Part shown: in pieces, positions 12,282-24,083 of the stretch
Layout of the letters: each line of letters opens with the position of its first letter
Position numbering within the stretch: the stretch's first letter is position 1
From: Atriophallophorus winterbourni
Lineage: Eukaryota; Platyhelminthes; Trematoda; Plagiorchiida; Microphallidae
Reading direction: 5' to 3'
Assembly: GCA_013407085.1 (NCBI GenBank)
Contig: JACCGJ010008366.1
Coordinates: 124,001-188,000, forward strand
Length of the DNA stretch: 64,000 bases
Position numbers and translations under genes: made by a program
Notes under the pieces: model-generated
What the model was told of the DNA's origin: nothing
The model's input: the letters and a program-made list of their open reading frames with translations, nothing else
The model's database searches: none

Positions 12282-13324
12282 CCCATGTATTCTGTACTGA
12301 TATGAATTAAATGAATGCCCATCTGTTGTCGATTTTAGAGCTTGATCGAAGAAAACCTTCATAGTTATGAACATGCTTCATTCGCATTTCACAATATAAA
12401 CTTGGCAAATATCTTCAAATGACTTGTAAGAAACCGATTTAATATCCGTGTGCAGGTGATAATTCGGGAGAAAGCCGTCTTAGATACGTTCTATCGCTGC
12501 GGCACATACTACTGTTTCATGGGCACAAAAGGAAGTTCCCCAAGGAATATTATGGTACGGAGAAAGCCTATTGAGTTGAGATTCAAGGTGAGCAAAACAT
12601 TAAACGCAACTTATGCGTGGAAATGTTCAACACGACGAAGCAAAAGTCCATGTGTCACGTGAAATTGATTCCGCGTTCAAGCATGACATTGGTTACATTC
12701 GTTGTTCATGTTTACTTATCATGTATGCGTATTATCGAGCATGATGTGAAATATTAAAACAAATCTATAAAATGTTTAGATAATAACTTAAATATATGGA
12801 TTTTAGTCGTTTCTAATTCGAGTCGGAAAACGATCCGAATCGTTTCTGTTCTCTTAACGGCAACCAAAGGAAACATAAAGAACTAAAAACAAGCACTATT
12901 CTCAAGATTTCAACCATGTTAAGAAAAATTTATTTCATATATATTATTTCACGTTTTTGTAAAAACACATCTGGGACCATGTTGGAGGTTCTAGAAAGAT
13001 TCAAGCATCAAAAAATTATGAATTACAAAGGGAACGCTTCACAAACTACGGGATTATGGTATTAGTGAAAATGTGAAAAGAGTATATAACGAGGAAACAT
13101 CATTCACGAATTTAGTACAAAAGCTTTTATAGCTGTTCACCAAATGGATACTCGAAACTGGAAAACTAAAAATTTTTTGTAGTTAATGTCAATTATTGCC
13201 ATAGTGTGATAAAAATTGATTCATTGCTACACGATTGACAACACTAGAATATTAACCGGCCTGTTTAGGGAGAAACAATTGACGGTGATATTAGAGTGCT
13301 ACTAATGACGCTGTTTATAGTTAA

Positions 13325-13377
13325 TACCCTTGGTTTGACGAAGCTTCTTGGTCAGAATGTGAAACGAGTGACCCAAA
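13325..13377 (+). ncRNA. Degenerate hammerhead-like motif, unit 4
   Basis: Same core order as the other units, but stem II and the 3' arm are disturbed by several one-base insertions inside the indel-rich patch. Confidence 0.4.
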
Positions 13378-13896
13378 AAACTACTAAGAAACTTATTGTT
13401 TTTCAAATGTTGTTTTCATGAATATGAATTGCATTTTATTTACATAATTTAACCTTAATAAATTTTCGTCCGTCGCAGCGCCGAGATTTATCTTGTGAAG
13501 ACTTTAGCCCCGTCAGTAACATCGATTCCGCCCAACGCACCCAATCGTGCACTGCTCCGGTTACGATTTTCCCCTAAAATTCCACATGAACAGTTCACAC
13601 AGTTTGATGAACAGCATCGCAGGGCTCCATTGATTTTTTCATACACCATGCATGCCGACCACAAAGATCACTCGCTAGGCTAATATCCGAAAAATCAAAG
13701 CCTGCCAACTAACAGTGTATCAGCTTCGCTCATTATCGAAAGTCACAAGCTGGAATTGGGAACTGTGTGTGAGCTGGCAATGGCTGTTATTTCAACCAAG
13801 TTCATTATCTAATCCTCTTTCCATTCCACGTCAATGATATATCACGAAATTGCTCGCAGTAACGTAACGACAAAATCTTCCCGACTTGATTTTAAG

Positions 13897-14693
13897 TTAT
13901 CTAGCACTTCATGATGAAATTCCTCGCGTTTCGTTTAACGGCTTTGTGTTCGAAAGATGTTACAGCATCAAGTATCTTGGCATAACATTATCTGACAATC
14001 TTAGCTGGACCAAACATGTAACAAATCAATTCAAAAAATGCGCCAAATGTCATTCTATGCACTTCGCCTCCGTTCTCTCTCCATACCACTAAAAGTTATT
14101 CAACTTTTTGTTTTTTCTTGCATCATTCCACACCTCATTTACGCTTCCTTCGTAATTTTTCCTGGCCTTTTGGAAAAGGATTTTATGATGATTAGAAGAA
14201 GTATTAAGCTCATCTCAAGATTGAGTTCTGTTCCCGCTGATGACATTCGAGACACTATTGTTGATCGTCACTTTCGTGAATGCAACATCCACTGAACAAA
14301 AGCAATGTTTCTTCTGAATCTTTTTCCTCCACCCAAAGTTACTATGTTATTCCCCATTCGAGAACTAACAAATTTAGAAACTCTTTTGTTCCATACATGG
14401 CTCGATACATGGTTTATCAGTCGAAAGCTGTTATGGAGTTAAAGAAGCGCTTGACAATTTTTTAAATGACGCTGAAATGTTCCAGTTATTCTCCAATTTT
14501 TATTTTACTAATTCGCCTCACATTTATCTAGCCTATGGTAACCTGACACTTTTATTAGCTCAAGTATCATTTCATTGTGGTGCATTTTATACATTTTATC
14601 ATATTTATATTTTGTGAAGAAATTAATGTATCGCTGAAAATTCGTGTACACGAATAAAGTCATTCTCTTCTTCTCTTCTTCTTCTTCTTCTTC
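13897..14693 (+). pseudogene. Non-LTR 3' fragment with 34-bp deletion, unit 4
   Basis: Same fragment as in units 1-3 but lacking 34 bp after about 14,285, which removes codons and adds a frameshift (frames 14,038-14,295 and 14,280-14,465). The deletion is shared with unit 5. Confidence 0.75.
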
Positions 14694-15683
14694 AAGTCAC
14701 TGAAATTAGTGTGCTAAGACAGAAAGGTATTATTTTACTACAAAATTTGTTTTATTATATCCAAATGCACTATTTAAATCTAACGCCAAATAGACTGTTA
14801 TGATATCGCCTGCCGGTTGACACAAACTCAGGCAAACATGCGACTTCATAAACCTGTAAGAATTACTCACATGATACAAGGTCACAGACTGTCCGTAGTT
14901 GGCTCATTTGTGTATGAGTGATTGATTTGTTGATTTAACTGACTACATTCATCAAGTGACTACCTTTCACCATTAAGTAGCTGCATGTCGGGAGGAATAT
15001 TAATACTACATTTTATTGGTTCACATGTTTGAAAGCTTAATGTATATTCGTCGTATCTAGATATTCGATGATTTCTTTTGACATTGAGACAGAAACAATT
15101 GGGAATCGTTTATTTCACGAAAAACATTTCATATTATTTAAGTGATTTTCTATAAAATTTAACATACTTTTCGGCATGCCACCTCAAGCTTAATAGTAAG
15201 CAAATAAGATATTTGAAATATTAAAATGGTATGTGATCAATATCGAGCAAGGGATACGAGAAATTACCGGACCCATTAATGTGCTGGTGGTACTCCATTC
15301 CCGCCTGAACTGTAAAAGGTAATTTTATTCCGTCGGTGTCTGTTTTACTTGGAACAGTTTACATTCTACCCTTGCTCACTCAACGAGCTTGCATTAAAAA
15401 CTTTGAATTACCATGAATAACCTTGAGCATTGAACGGAAATCAATTTCACGTGATATTGATTAACTGTTGCGGTCGATGTTGACCATGACAATAGTTGAT
15501 AACGAAACGATCGTATATGAACGCAAAAGTTCAGGTTAAATATTTTACTCAATTTTGTGTCAACAGATCAGTCTTTCTCAGTACTTCAATTTTCTTTTGT
15601 ATGGGAGTCAAGTCGTTTGGACAAAGAGAAGTGATATCAAAACAACTGGTGAATTAAGAAACTTCCACAGGATAGGAGGAAAT

Positions 15684-16037
15684 TCAGTCCTCTCCGTGCC
15701 GGGTGGCACATGAGGCGAAGACAACTTCACGCTAGTGGTTCCGGTCTGTCGCTGCTTCTTTTGCCGTCTGCACCGTGAATCCTTGTGCATGTAGTTCGCG
15801 TTCCAACGTTCTGCGCCAAGTTTCCTTGGGCCGTCTCCTTTTTCGTTTACCTTGCGGATGCCAGTGCATGGCTACATTCGTATGCGAACTGGGATCCATC
15901 CTGCAGACATGACCGAACCACGGATCTGTTGTCATCGTTTCCGTAGCAATTTAGGTTTTACGGGATAGAGTTGCTAGCCCTAAGCCCAACCCTCCTCCTT
16001 TCTCAGACGGGATTTTGGGACCGTCCTTGGCGGAGTT
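15684..16037 (-). mobile_element. RTE-derived short insertion (copy 1)
   Basis: A 354-bp insert present only in unit 4, flanked by the 12-bp direct repeat ATAGGAGGAAAT (15,672-15,683 and 16,038-16,049). On minus it encodes a product with FGHVCRMDPSSHT, then WHPQGKRKRRRPKETWRRT and a short tail, matching the extreme C-terminus of RTE-clade ORF2 proteins (GHVxRM, RPKETWRRT). Its 5' sequence is a GC-rich leader starting TAACTCCGCCAAGG. The copy at 50.7 kb starts at the same base and ends in TGAA repeats, so this is a defined mini-element, not a random 5' truncation. Confidence 0.8.
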
Positions 16038-16073
16038 ATAGGAGGAAATAGTGAGCATTAATTGAAGACACCG

Positions 16074-16261
16074 TTTGAGCTGAATGTGTGTTGAGCACTG
16101 GTGTCAACACGGACTTGGACACTGTATATTTACGTCGGCCAAGCATTCAGCCATACATTCAACCTGTGCATGTGGAGGCAGTTTAAATTGCTAAGGCTGA
16201 AACACAAGCAGTTAACAAGAGAGACGACGCTGAAATCTCCACTCGGCACTGCGACGGATGA
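16074..16261 (+). pseudogene. PLE GIY-YIG C-terminal remnant, unit 4
   Basis: Copy of the unit 1 remnant, now separated from its upstream flank by the RTE-derived insertion. Confidence 0.65.
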
Positions 16262-16427
16262 ATATTAATTATTGTAGAATTTTGTATATTTTTTGAATTT
16301 TGTATAAATGTACCCGAAACTTGTCTAAATAATCGTTATTGTACAAAATTACCGATAATTATCTTAGTCTGCCTCGGTACTGTTAATATTGGTATCTTGA
16401 TTCAGCTTAACAGTGCCTGCATTTCGC

Positions 16428-17013
16428 GGTTTGCATCGCCTTGCTCCTGATTTGTCATGACACCTGCGATACAGTTTATTACCGCATGAGCTTGTTCACG
16501 GTGAAGTGCATTGAACGACACTTCCATTCAGGGATTAGGTTCCTCCGCCTTCATAAAGCTGTTGCTTTTGCGAAAGTCAAGCCCCTCTTCAACAATCATT
16601 TTGCGAATTGTTCCGATTAGATAAATTCATGACATTAGAGTACTGGCTATTTGGCAATGACTTATTCGATTTATCTAATGAACGTTGCTTATGAAACTGT
16701 AATAACATTTTGAACTTGCGGATTTTTCTTTCTCCTATGCGCTCCGTTCGTGTGGCTAAGACCTCCTCGTGTTTTCCGCAAATTCTCAGAGATCTACAAC
16801 AGATAATTCGACTCGCAGGTTCTTCATCATTTACGATGCTTTCGATCGAGCGGCCAATAGGTTTTTATTTACCCGTCGATTTTTGTTTCAAAAATAATTT
16901 GGATGTGCTTGCGGTTGCCTTTGTCGATTTGCTGGAATTATCCGTATGTTTAACCCCCATGTCCCTTGGTGTTATGCCGCGCTGCTTGCAACGAAGTAGG
17001 CTGTAAAACTGCT
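16428..17013 (-). pseudogene. PLE N-terminal remnant (inverted), unit 4
   Basis: Copy of the unit 1 remnant with a few substitutions. Confidence 0.65.
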
Positions 17014-18068
17014 CCCATGTATTCTGTACTGATATGAATTAAATGAATGCCCATCTGTTGTCGATTTTAGAGCTTGATCGAAGAAAACCTTCATAGTCAT
17101 GAACATGCTTCATTCGCATTTCACAATATAAACTTGGCAAATATCTTCAAATGACTTGTAAGAAACCGATTCAATATCCGTGTGCAGGTGATAATTCGGG
17201 AGAAAGCCGTCTTAGATACGTTCTATCGCTGCGGCACATACTACTGCTTCATGGGCACAAAAGGAAGTTCACCAAGAATATTAATGTACCGGAGAAAGCC
17301 TATTGAGTTGAGATCAAGGTGAGCAAAACATTTAAACGCAACTTATGCGTTGGAAATGTTCAACATCGAACGGAGCAGTAAGTCAATGTCACGTGAAATT
17401 GATTTCCGTTCAACGCATGACATTGGTTACATTCGTTGTTCATGTTTTACTTATCATGTATGCGTATTATCGAGCATGATGTGAAATATTAAAAAAATTC
17501 TAAAATGTTTTAGATAATAACTTAAATAATATGGAATTTTAGTCGTTCTAATTTCGCGTCGGAAACGATCCCGAATCGTTTCTGTCTTAACGGCCAAAGG
17601 AAACATAAAGAACTAAAAACAGCCACTATTTCTCAAGATTTCAAACCATTTTACAGAAAATTTAGTTTCATATATATTATTCACGTTTTTGTAAAAACAC
17701 TATCGGGACCATGTTGGAAGTTCTAGAAAAGATTCAAGCATTCAAAAATTTATGATTACAAATGCGAACGCTTCACAAAACTACGGGATTATGGTATTAG
17801 TGAAAATGTGAAAATAGTATATAACGAGAAACATCATTCACGAATTTTTAGTACAAATAGCTTATAGCTGTTCACCATAATGGATACTCGAATCTGGAAA
17901 AATAAATAAATTTTTTTGTAGTTAATGTCAATTATTGCCATAGTGTGATAAAATTGATTCATTGTCTACACGATTTGACAACACTAGAATATTAACCGGC
18001 TGTTTAGTGAGACAACCAAATTGAGGTGATGATTAGAGTGCTACTTAATGACGCTGTTTTTCTAGTTA

Positions 18069-18114
18069 ATACCCTTGGTTTGACGAAGCTTCTGTCAGAA
18101 GTGAAACGGTACCC
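18069..18114 (+). ncRNA. Degenerate hammerhead-like motif, unit 5
   Basis: Same as units 1 and 3; the first core base is T, so catalysis is not expected. Confidence 0.55.
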
Positions 18115-18633
18115 AAAAACTACTAAAACTTATTGTTTTTCAAATGTTGTTTTCATGAATATGAATTGCATTTTATTTACATAATTTAACCTTAATAAAT
18201 TTTCGTCCGTCGCAGCGCCGAGATTTATCTTGTGAAGACTTTAGCCCCGTCAGTAACATCGATTCCGCCCAACGCACCCAATCGTGCACTGCTCCGGTTA
18301 CGATTTTCCCCTAAAATTCCACATGAACAGTTCACACAGTTTGATGAACAGCATCGCAGGGCTCCATTGATCTTTTCATACACCATGCATGCCGACCACA
18401 AAGATCACTCGCTAGGCTAATATCCGAAAAATCAAAGCCTGCCAACTAACAGTGTATCAGCTTCGCTCATTATCGAAAGTCACAAGCTGGAATTGGGAAC
18501 TGTGTGTGAGCTGGCAATGGCTGTTATTTCAACCAAGTTCATTATCTAATCCTCTTTCCATTCCACGTCAATGATATATCACGAAATTGCTCGCAGTAAC
18601 GTAACGACAAAATCTTCCCGACTTGATTTTAAG

Positions 18634-19430
18634 TTATCTAGCACTTCATGATGAAATTCCTCGCGTTTCGTTTAACGGCTTTGTGTTCGAAAGATGTTAC
18701 AGCATCAAGTATCTTGGCATAACATTATCTGACAATCTTAGCTGGACCAAACATGTAACAAATCAATTCAAAAAATGCGCCAAATGTCATTCTATGCACT
18801 TCGCCTCCGTTCTCTCTCCATACCACTAAAAGTTATTCAACTTTTTGTTTTTTCTTGCATCATTCCACACCTCATTTACGCTTCCTTCGTAATTTTTCCT
18901 GGCCTTTTGGAAAAGGATTTTATGATGATTAGAAGAAGTATTAAGCTCATCTCAAGATTGAGTTCTGTTCCCGCTGATGACATTCGAGACACTATTGTTG
19001 ATCGTCACTTTCGTGAATGCAACATCCACTGAACAAAAGCAATGTTTCTTCTGAATCTTTTTCCTCCACCCAAAGTTACTATGTTATTCCCCATTCGAGA
19101 ACTAACAAATTTAGAAACTCTTTTGTTCCATACATGGCTCGATACATGGTTTATCAGTCGAAAGCTGTTATGGAGTTAAAGAAGCGCTTGACAATTTTTT
19201 AAATGACGCTGAAATGTTCCAGTTATTCTCCAATTTTTATTTTTCTAATTCGCCTCACATTTATCTAGCCTATGGTAACCTGACACTTTTATTAGCTCAA
19301 GTATCATTTCATTGTGGTGCATTTTATACATTTTATCATATTTATATTTTGTGAAGAAATTAATGTATCGCTGAAAATTCGTGTACACGAATAAAGTCAT
19401 TCTCTTCTTCTCTTCTTCTTCTTCTTCTTC
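18634..19430 (+). pseudogene. Non-LTR 3' fragment with 34-bp deletion, unit 5
   Basis: Carries the same 34-bp deletion and frameshift as unit 4 and the same (TTC)n tail. Confidence 0.75.
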
Positions 19431-20282
19431 AAGTCACTGAAATTAGTGTGCTAAGACAGAAAGGTATTATTTTACTACAAAATTTGTTTTATTATATCCA
19501 AATGCACTATTTAAATCTAACGCCAAATAGATTGTTATGATATCGCCTGCCGGTTGACACAAACTCAGGCAAACATGCGACTTCATAAACCTGTAAGAAT
19601 TACTCACATGATACAAGGTCACAGACTGTCCGTAGTTGGCTCATTTGTGTATGAGTGATTGATTTGTTGATTTAACTGACTACATTCATCAAGTGACTAC
19701 CTTTCACCATTAAGCAGCTGCATGTCGGGAGGAATATTAATACTACATTTTATTGGTTCACATGTTTGAAAGCTTAATGTATATTCGTCGTATCTAGATA
19801 TTCGATGATTTCTTTTGACATTGAGACAGAAACAATTGGGAATCGTTTATTTCACGAAAAACAATTTCATATTATTTAAGTGATTTTCTATAAAATTTAA
19901 CATACTTTTCGGCATGCCACCTCAAGCTTAATAGTAAGCAAGTGAGATATTTGAAATATCAAAATGGTATGTGATCAATATCGAGCAAGGGATACGAGAA
20001 ATTACCGGACCCATTAATGTGCTGGTGGTACTCCATTCCCGCCTGAACTGTAAAAGGTAATTTTATTCCGTCGGTGTCTGTTTTACTTGGAACAGTTTAC
20101 ATTCTACCCTTGCTCACTCAACGAGCTTGCATTAAAAACTTTGAATTACCATGAATAACCTTGAGCATTGAACGGAAATCAATTTCACGTGATATTGATT
20201 AACTGTTGCGGTCGATGTTGACCATGACAATAGTTGATAACGAAACGATCGTATCTCAACGCACAAGTTCAGGTTGAATATT

Positions 20283-20447
20283 TTGCTCATTTTTGTGTCA
20301 AGGACACAGTATCAGCTGAATGTGTGTTTAGCACTGGTGTCAGAACGGACTTAGATACTGTATATTTACTTCGGCCAAGCATTCAGCCATACATTGAACC
20401 TTTGCACGTGGAGGCAATTGAAATTGCTAAGGCTGGAACACAAGCAG
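20283..20447 (+). pseudogene. PLE GIY-YIG C-terminal remnant at array edge
   Basis: Less decayed than the remnants in units 1-4: a continuous frame carries AECVFSTGV and IEIAKAGTQAV, aligning with AEHVLDTGH and VEITKAGKNAV of the 41-45 kb copies. It stops abruptly at element C on the other strand. The 131-residue open frame here (20,234-20,629) is a chimera across that junction, not a gene. Confidence 0.7.
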
Positions 20448-21790
20448 TCCTTTTGTTCCATGTTCCAGGAGAGGCTGTGTGTACCAATAAAATACTGGAA
20501 CTCCACATATTTTCCAAGGTTGAACATTTGACACTTTGGAAATTGAAAAATAGGCGATCTTTTATGGACCAAACCTGGAGGTTGTCTAGATGCTTCTGGA
20601 GCTGTACGCAATGTTGCGTTCTTATTTAGCCTAGACCACACTTTTATGTCGTTCGCGAACTGTACGATCTTACATTTGAGGAGAACCGGTGTGTCATTGG
20701 CAGACAGTGTGAAGAGGATTGGTTAGAGGACGGATCCCTATGCACTCCAGTTGTCACAGTTAATTACATCGATAAAGCACCGTCCACAAAGAATTGAACA
20801 AACCGATCAGTCAGGTAATTTGGTAACCAGGCTAATAGTCCGCCAGTGATACCACAACGTTCCAGCTTCTGCAAGAGAATTCTGTGGTTTACACGGTCAA
20901 ATTCTTTTGACATATCGATGTAACATTCATGAATGATATCCACAACATCTACTGCTCGAGTCCAATCGTCAAGGGTAAGGAGAAGGTTAGTAAGGCAGGC
21001 GTATCCCTTTCTAAAACCGTGTGGCGCTCCCGAAAATAGCTTATTCTCCTCGAGGTATTTTCTCAGTTTGTTCGCTACGATCTTTTCGATCCTTGTATAC
21101 GGCGGACAACAAGGTAACAGGGCTGTAATTTTCGTGTTCTGAAAATCGGGGAGATTATACCGGATTTCCATTCCGTCGGTCTCACACTTTGGGACAGCGA
21201 TTCGCATAGTAACTAAGTCAGAGTTCGCATAGAAATTGTGCACAATACTTGAGTATATTGGAGGTAATTTTATCATAAACAGGGGATTTTCTGGGATTCA
21301 ACGATAGTAGAGTTTCCAGCACCTCTTCTGTGGTAATGGTTAATGTGTCCAATGGTACAGGATGCGTTATTTCTGGATCCAGTTGTATACCCACGCTTTC
21401 ATGTGGACAAAATACTGTAGCACAATAATTTTGCCAGAACATCCGCGGTGTCAGCTGCATATTTGGTCATTGTATAGGGCGTCCGTAAGGCCGCAACTCC
21501 TGGTTTCACTGAACACTTCTTGTTCACAATCTGTTAAAGAGCTTTGGATTTCGATCCATTTTAGACATTCTATCAGCTTGATACTGTATTTTGTCTTCAG
21601 TAATAAGTTTAATAACCTGATTACTATTTTTTCGAAAGGTCACCCATGTGGTATCGTTGGTTAACCGGCGTTGGTTTCTCCAAGCCATATTTCGCATTTT
21701 AATCAATTTCCGAGTTCGACTGCGGATTGTTTACATCCATAATGCATTTCCACACTGTTTAGGTGCAAATGCTGAGTTAGAGCTGTTTTC
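20448..21790 (-). pseudogene. Element C ORF2, RT region
   Basis: Fragments on minus include a motif-A region (IDMSKEFDRVNHRILLQKL), where the usual AFDRVNH has become EFDRVNH, an upstream EENKLFSGAPHGFRKG block, and YCATVF. Numerous frameshifts and stops rule out function. The palm FADD box is lost by internal deletion: the segment around 20,640-20,790 jumps from the post-palm region to the start of motif B. Confidence 0.75.
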
Positions 21791-21829
21791 CCGGTTAATT
21801 TGGTCAAAATGCTAGACCACTAATCTATT

Positions 21830-22653
21830 ACTCCGATGCCTTTAATTTGCCAATCGTTAATCAAACTTAGGGCGTTTGATAATTTAGATAGACATACATT
21901 TATGATACATTATGTTGTAGCGTTTGTTTGCTCTGCTCGACATAGGTAGTCAAAATTCAAGATCAAATGATCGCTCGAACCTAGTAAACAATCGTATGTA
22001 ATGTTTTCGACGGAGACTTTTTCAGTTTTCAAGGTCAGATCGAGAATTGAAGGCACATCTGTTCCTCTGTATCTTGTATTGCTTCACACGTTATTACACA
22101 AAAAATTTCCTCCAAGAGTTGCTGGAAGATGGCAGCCGTGGAGGTCTGGAAATTTTTTAGACTTCAGCAAGTTAAGCAAATTAAAGTCTCCCATGACCAA
22201 GATTCTGGTATGATATCTCGAGGCAATCAAGCGTAGCTTGTCGAGTAGAGTCGTAGTATACTGCTGGTGGACGATAAATTACGCCGTTTGTGCAATCTTC
22301 GAATGTAGTCGTTGTCAACAAGCAATATAGCGTGTCCTGGAACACCAGTTCTAATCCGTGAGTTCTCTGCATTTGAGTCTCTGATCATAATAGAGTGCCA
22401 CACCTCTTCCACGTGATGCACGGTCTTCGTGGAGTAGTGACATGCGAGCAATCTCTAACTCACAATCGTGGATTTCTGGGTTAAGCCAAGTTACGGTAAT
22501 GGCAAATAAATGAGGTTGTTTTTCTCACACCTAGCGACAAGTTCGGCAAATTTGTTAATCAAGCATTGGGCATTGGTAGAGGCATCCGAAAAGAGTTTTG
22601 GTAAGTAAAGGTAGATGGTGTCGTGTCATTATATAATCTGAGACAACCGTCAT
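21830..22653 (-). pseudogene. Element C ORF2, AP-endonuclease region
   Basis: Broken frames give GVIYRPPA (endonuclease IIYRPPxS block) and an N-terminus whose first ATG (complement of 22,651-22,653) overlaps the ORF1 stop. From that ATG the frame runs into GCLYQCP, equivalent to the KCIYTNAQ start of the endonuclease in elements A, B, D and E. It ends near 21,830, where the sequence matches element F. Confidence 0.65.
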
Positions 22654-23360
22654 TGTCGCGCCGACTCCGGTAGAGTCGGCAGTTTTTTTTGTTTTTTGAC
22701 AAGTTCAGTATCATATCGGTCTTTCCAGGTTGAGAGTGGCAAATTGAATTATCTTTTTGACCAAAATAGATTTCTTTATCTTGCTTCAGTCCACACTAAG
22801 GTAGTCATTTGAGGTGACTTTGCGTTCGATTGCTGATTGTGTATCCCAGCTGAAGATTCATTTCTTGGTTTAGTGGATAGGACTTCATCAATCCGGACAG
22901 TATTTGATGCATAGTGGGCTGCATGTATATCATTAATTCTGTGCTCACTAAGGATTACACCTTTTGAGATTTTGTGTTTCCGGCATTTCCAGTTGAAATG
23001 TACAGTATCAACCATGGTAGGAAGTTTATTTTTATTGGACGTGACCCATTATCTTTGTAATTTGCTGAGGAAAGCAGTCTGAAAGTATCAACGACCACGG
23101 CCTTTAAGACGAAAATAGTATCAGCCAGAAAACTTTATTGCCTGTAGTCAGTCTCAGCTCGCTCGTTAGCCTCAGGATTGCCTGCCAGCTCTAGAACTCC
23201 GAGGATGATGAAATTGCGATTTGATGTTTTTCTTACTTCGCATGTATTATTTCTCCGTTAACACCAAGGAATAACAGTATGAATAGGAATACTCAGTAAA
23301 TTGTTAGACCCAAGTAGGTAAGAATTTAGTAGTATGTTTTCCAGGTCACGCTCATTTTCT
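22650..23360 (-). pseudogene. Element C ORF1, C-terminal half
   Basis: Minus-strand reading with frameshifts gives the block NILLNSYLLGS, a FIILGVLE block, and VVVDTFRL, collinear with the second half of the element B ORF1. It is truncated upstream at about 23,360. The stop is TGA (complement of 22,650-22,652), directly after the conserved stem-loop. Confidence 0.65.
22660..22680 (-). promoter_or_regulatory. ORF1-end stem-loop, element C
   Basis: Perfect 8-bp inverted repeat (GCCGACTC / GAGTCGGC) with a 5-nt loop. It encodes the last ORF1 residues and is followed within seven bases by the overlapping ORF1 stop and ORF2 ATG (CAATGA). The same structure occurs in elements A, B and D. Confidence 0.7.
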
Positions 23361-24045
23361 ATGTAACATCGATTCCGCCCAACGCACCCAATCGTGCACT
23401 GCTCCGGTTACGATTTTCCCCTAAAATTCCACATGAACAGTTCACACAGTTTGATGAACAGCATCGCAGGGCTCCATTGATCTTTTCATACACCATGCAT
23501 GCCGACCACAAATATCACTCGCTAGGTTAATATCCGAAAAATCAAAGCCTGCCAAGTAACAGTGTATCAGCTTCGCTCATTATCGAAAGTCACAAGCTGG
23601 AATTGGGGACTGTGTGTGAGCTAGCAATGGCTGTTATTTCAAGCAAGTTCATTGTCTAATCCTCTTTCCATTCCACGTCAATGATATATCACGAAATTGC
23701 TCGCTTTAACGTAACGACAAAATCTTGCCGACTTGATTCTAAGTCACTGAAATTAGTGTGCTACGACAGAAAGATTTCAATTTACTACACAATATGTTTT
23801 ATTAAATCCCAAGGCACTAGTTAAATCTAACGCCAAATGGACTGATATGATATCGCCTGCTGGTTGACCCAAACTCAGGCAAATCTGCGACTACATAAAC
23901 CAAAAGTATTATTCTTATGTTATAAAGTCAAAGACAGTATTTGGTTCATTGAATTTGCGCACGTGTGTATGAATGATTGATTTTTTGATTTGGCTGGCTA
24001 CCTGGATTAAGTGACCACCGTTGAACATTGAGTTGCTACATATGT
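23361..24045 (+). repeat. Array-unit paralogue with empty insertion site
   Basis: Matches unit 1 positions 307-685 and then 1517-1830 with moderate divergence, but lacks the 831-bp RT fragment between them. The junction reads gattctAAGtcactg near 23,742. It therefore represents the unit before the non-LTR insertion. No coding potential is seen. Confidence 0.85.
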
Positions 24046-24083
24046 TGAGCAAAATTGATTTGACTACCACTTACGGCAGCAGG

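Larger units (their letters stand above)
8813..13209 (+). repeat. Composite tandem array, unit 3
   Basis: Same organisation. Its RT fragment lacks one G near 9,890, adding a second frameshift. From about 12,440 onward it differs from other units by a dense run of single-base indels that continues into the start of unit 4. Confidence 0.9.
13210..17948 (+). repeat. Composite tandem array, unit 4 (with extra insertion)
   Basis: The longest unit; the excess is a 354-bp insertion plus its 12-bp target duplication at 15,672-16,049. Its first ~180 bases lie in the indel-rich patch. It shares with unit 5 a 34-bp deletion in the RT fragment and a cttcctt variant near 14,148, so units 4 and 5 are sisters in that segment. 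Confidence 0.9.
17949..20282 (+). repeat. Composite tandem array, unit 5 (partial)
   Basis: Follows the unit plan up to about 20,280, then continues into a GIY-YIG remnant without the extra ~140 bp of units 1-4. This marks the array edge. Variants here match unit 4 in one segment, unit 2 in another and unit 3 in a third. Confidence 0.85.
20448..23360 (-). mobile_element. CR1-like element C (truncated at both ends)
   Basis: Degenerate minus-strand copy containing the ORF1 C-terminal half, the ORF1/ORF2 junction, endonuclease remnants and RT. It is close to element F at 53-55 kb, and its 3' boundary falls inside the RT, so the 3' UTR is gone. The 5' boundary at about 23,360 lies inside ORF1, directly against array-type sequence. 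Both edges meet PLE-array DNA, so rearrangement is more likely than a clean insertion. Confidence 0.8.

Noticed and set aside
15732..15935. Host gene exon
   Set aside because: GHVCRM and RPKETWRRT are the C-terminus of RTE ORF2, and the segment has clean 12-bp target duplications.
20234..20629. 131-codon frame
   Set aside because: It crosses the junction between the PLE GIY-YIG remnant and antisense RT of element C; a chance chimera.
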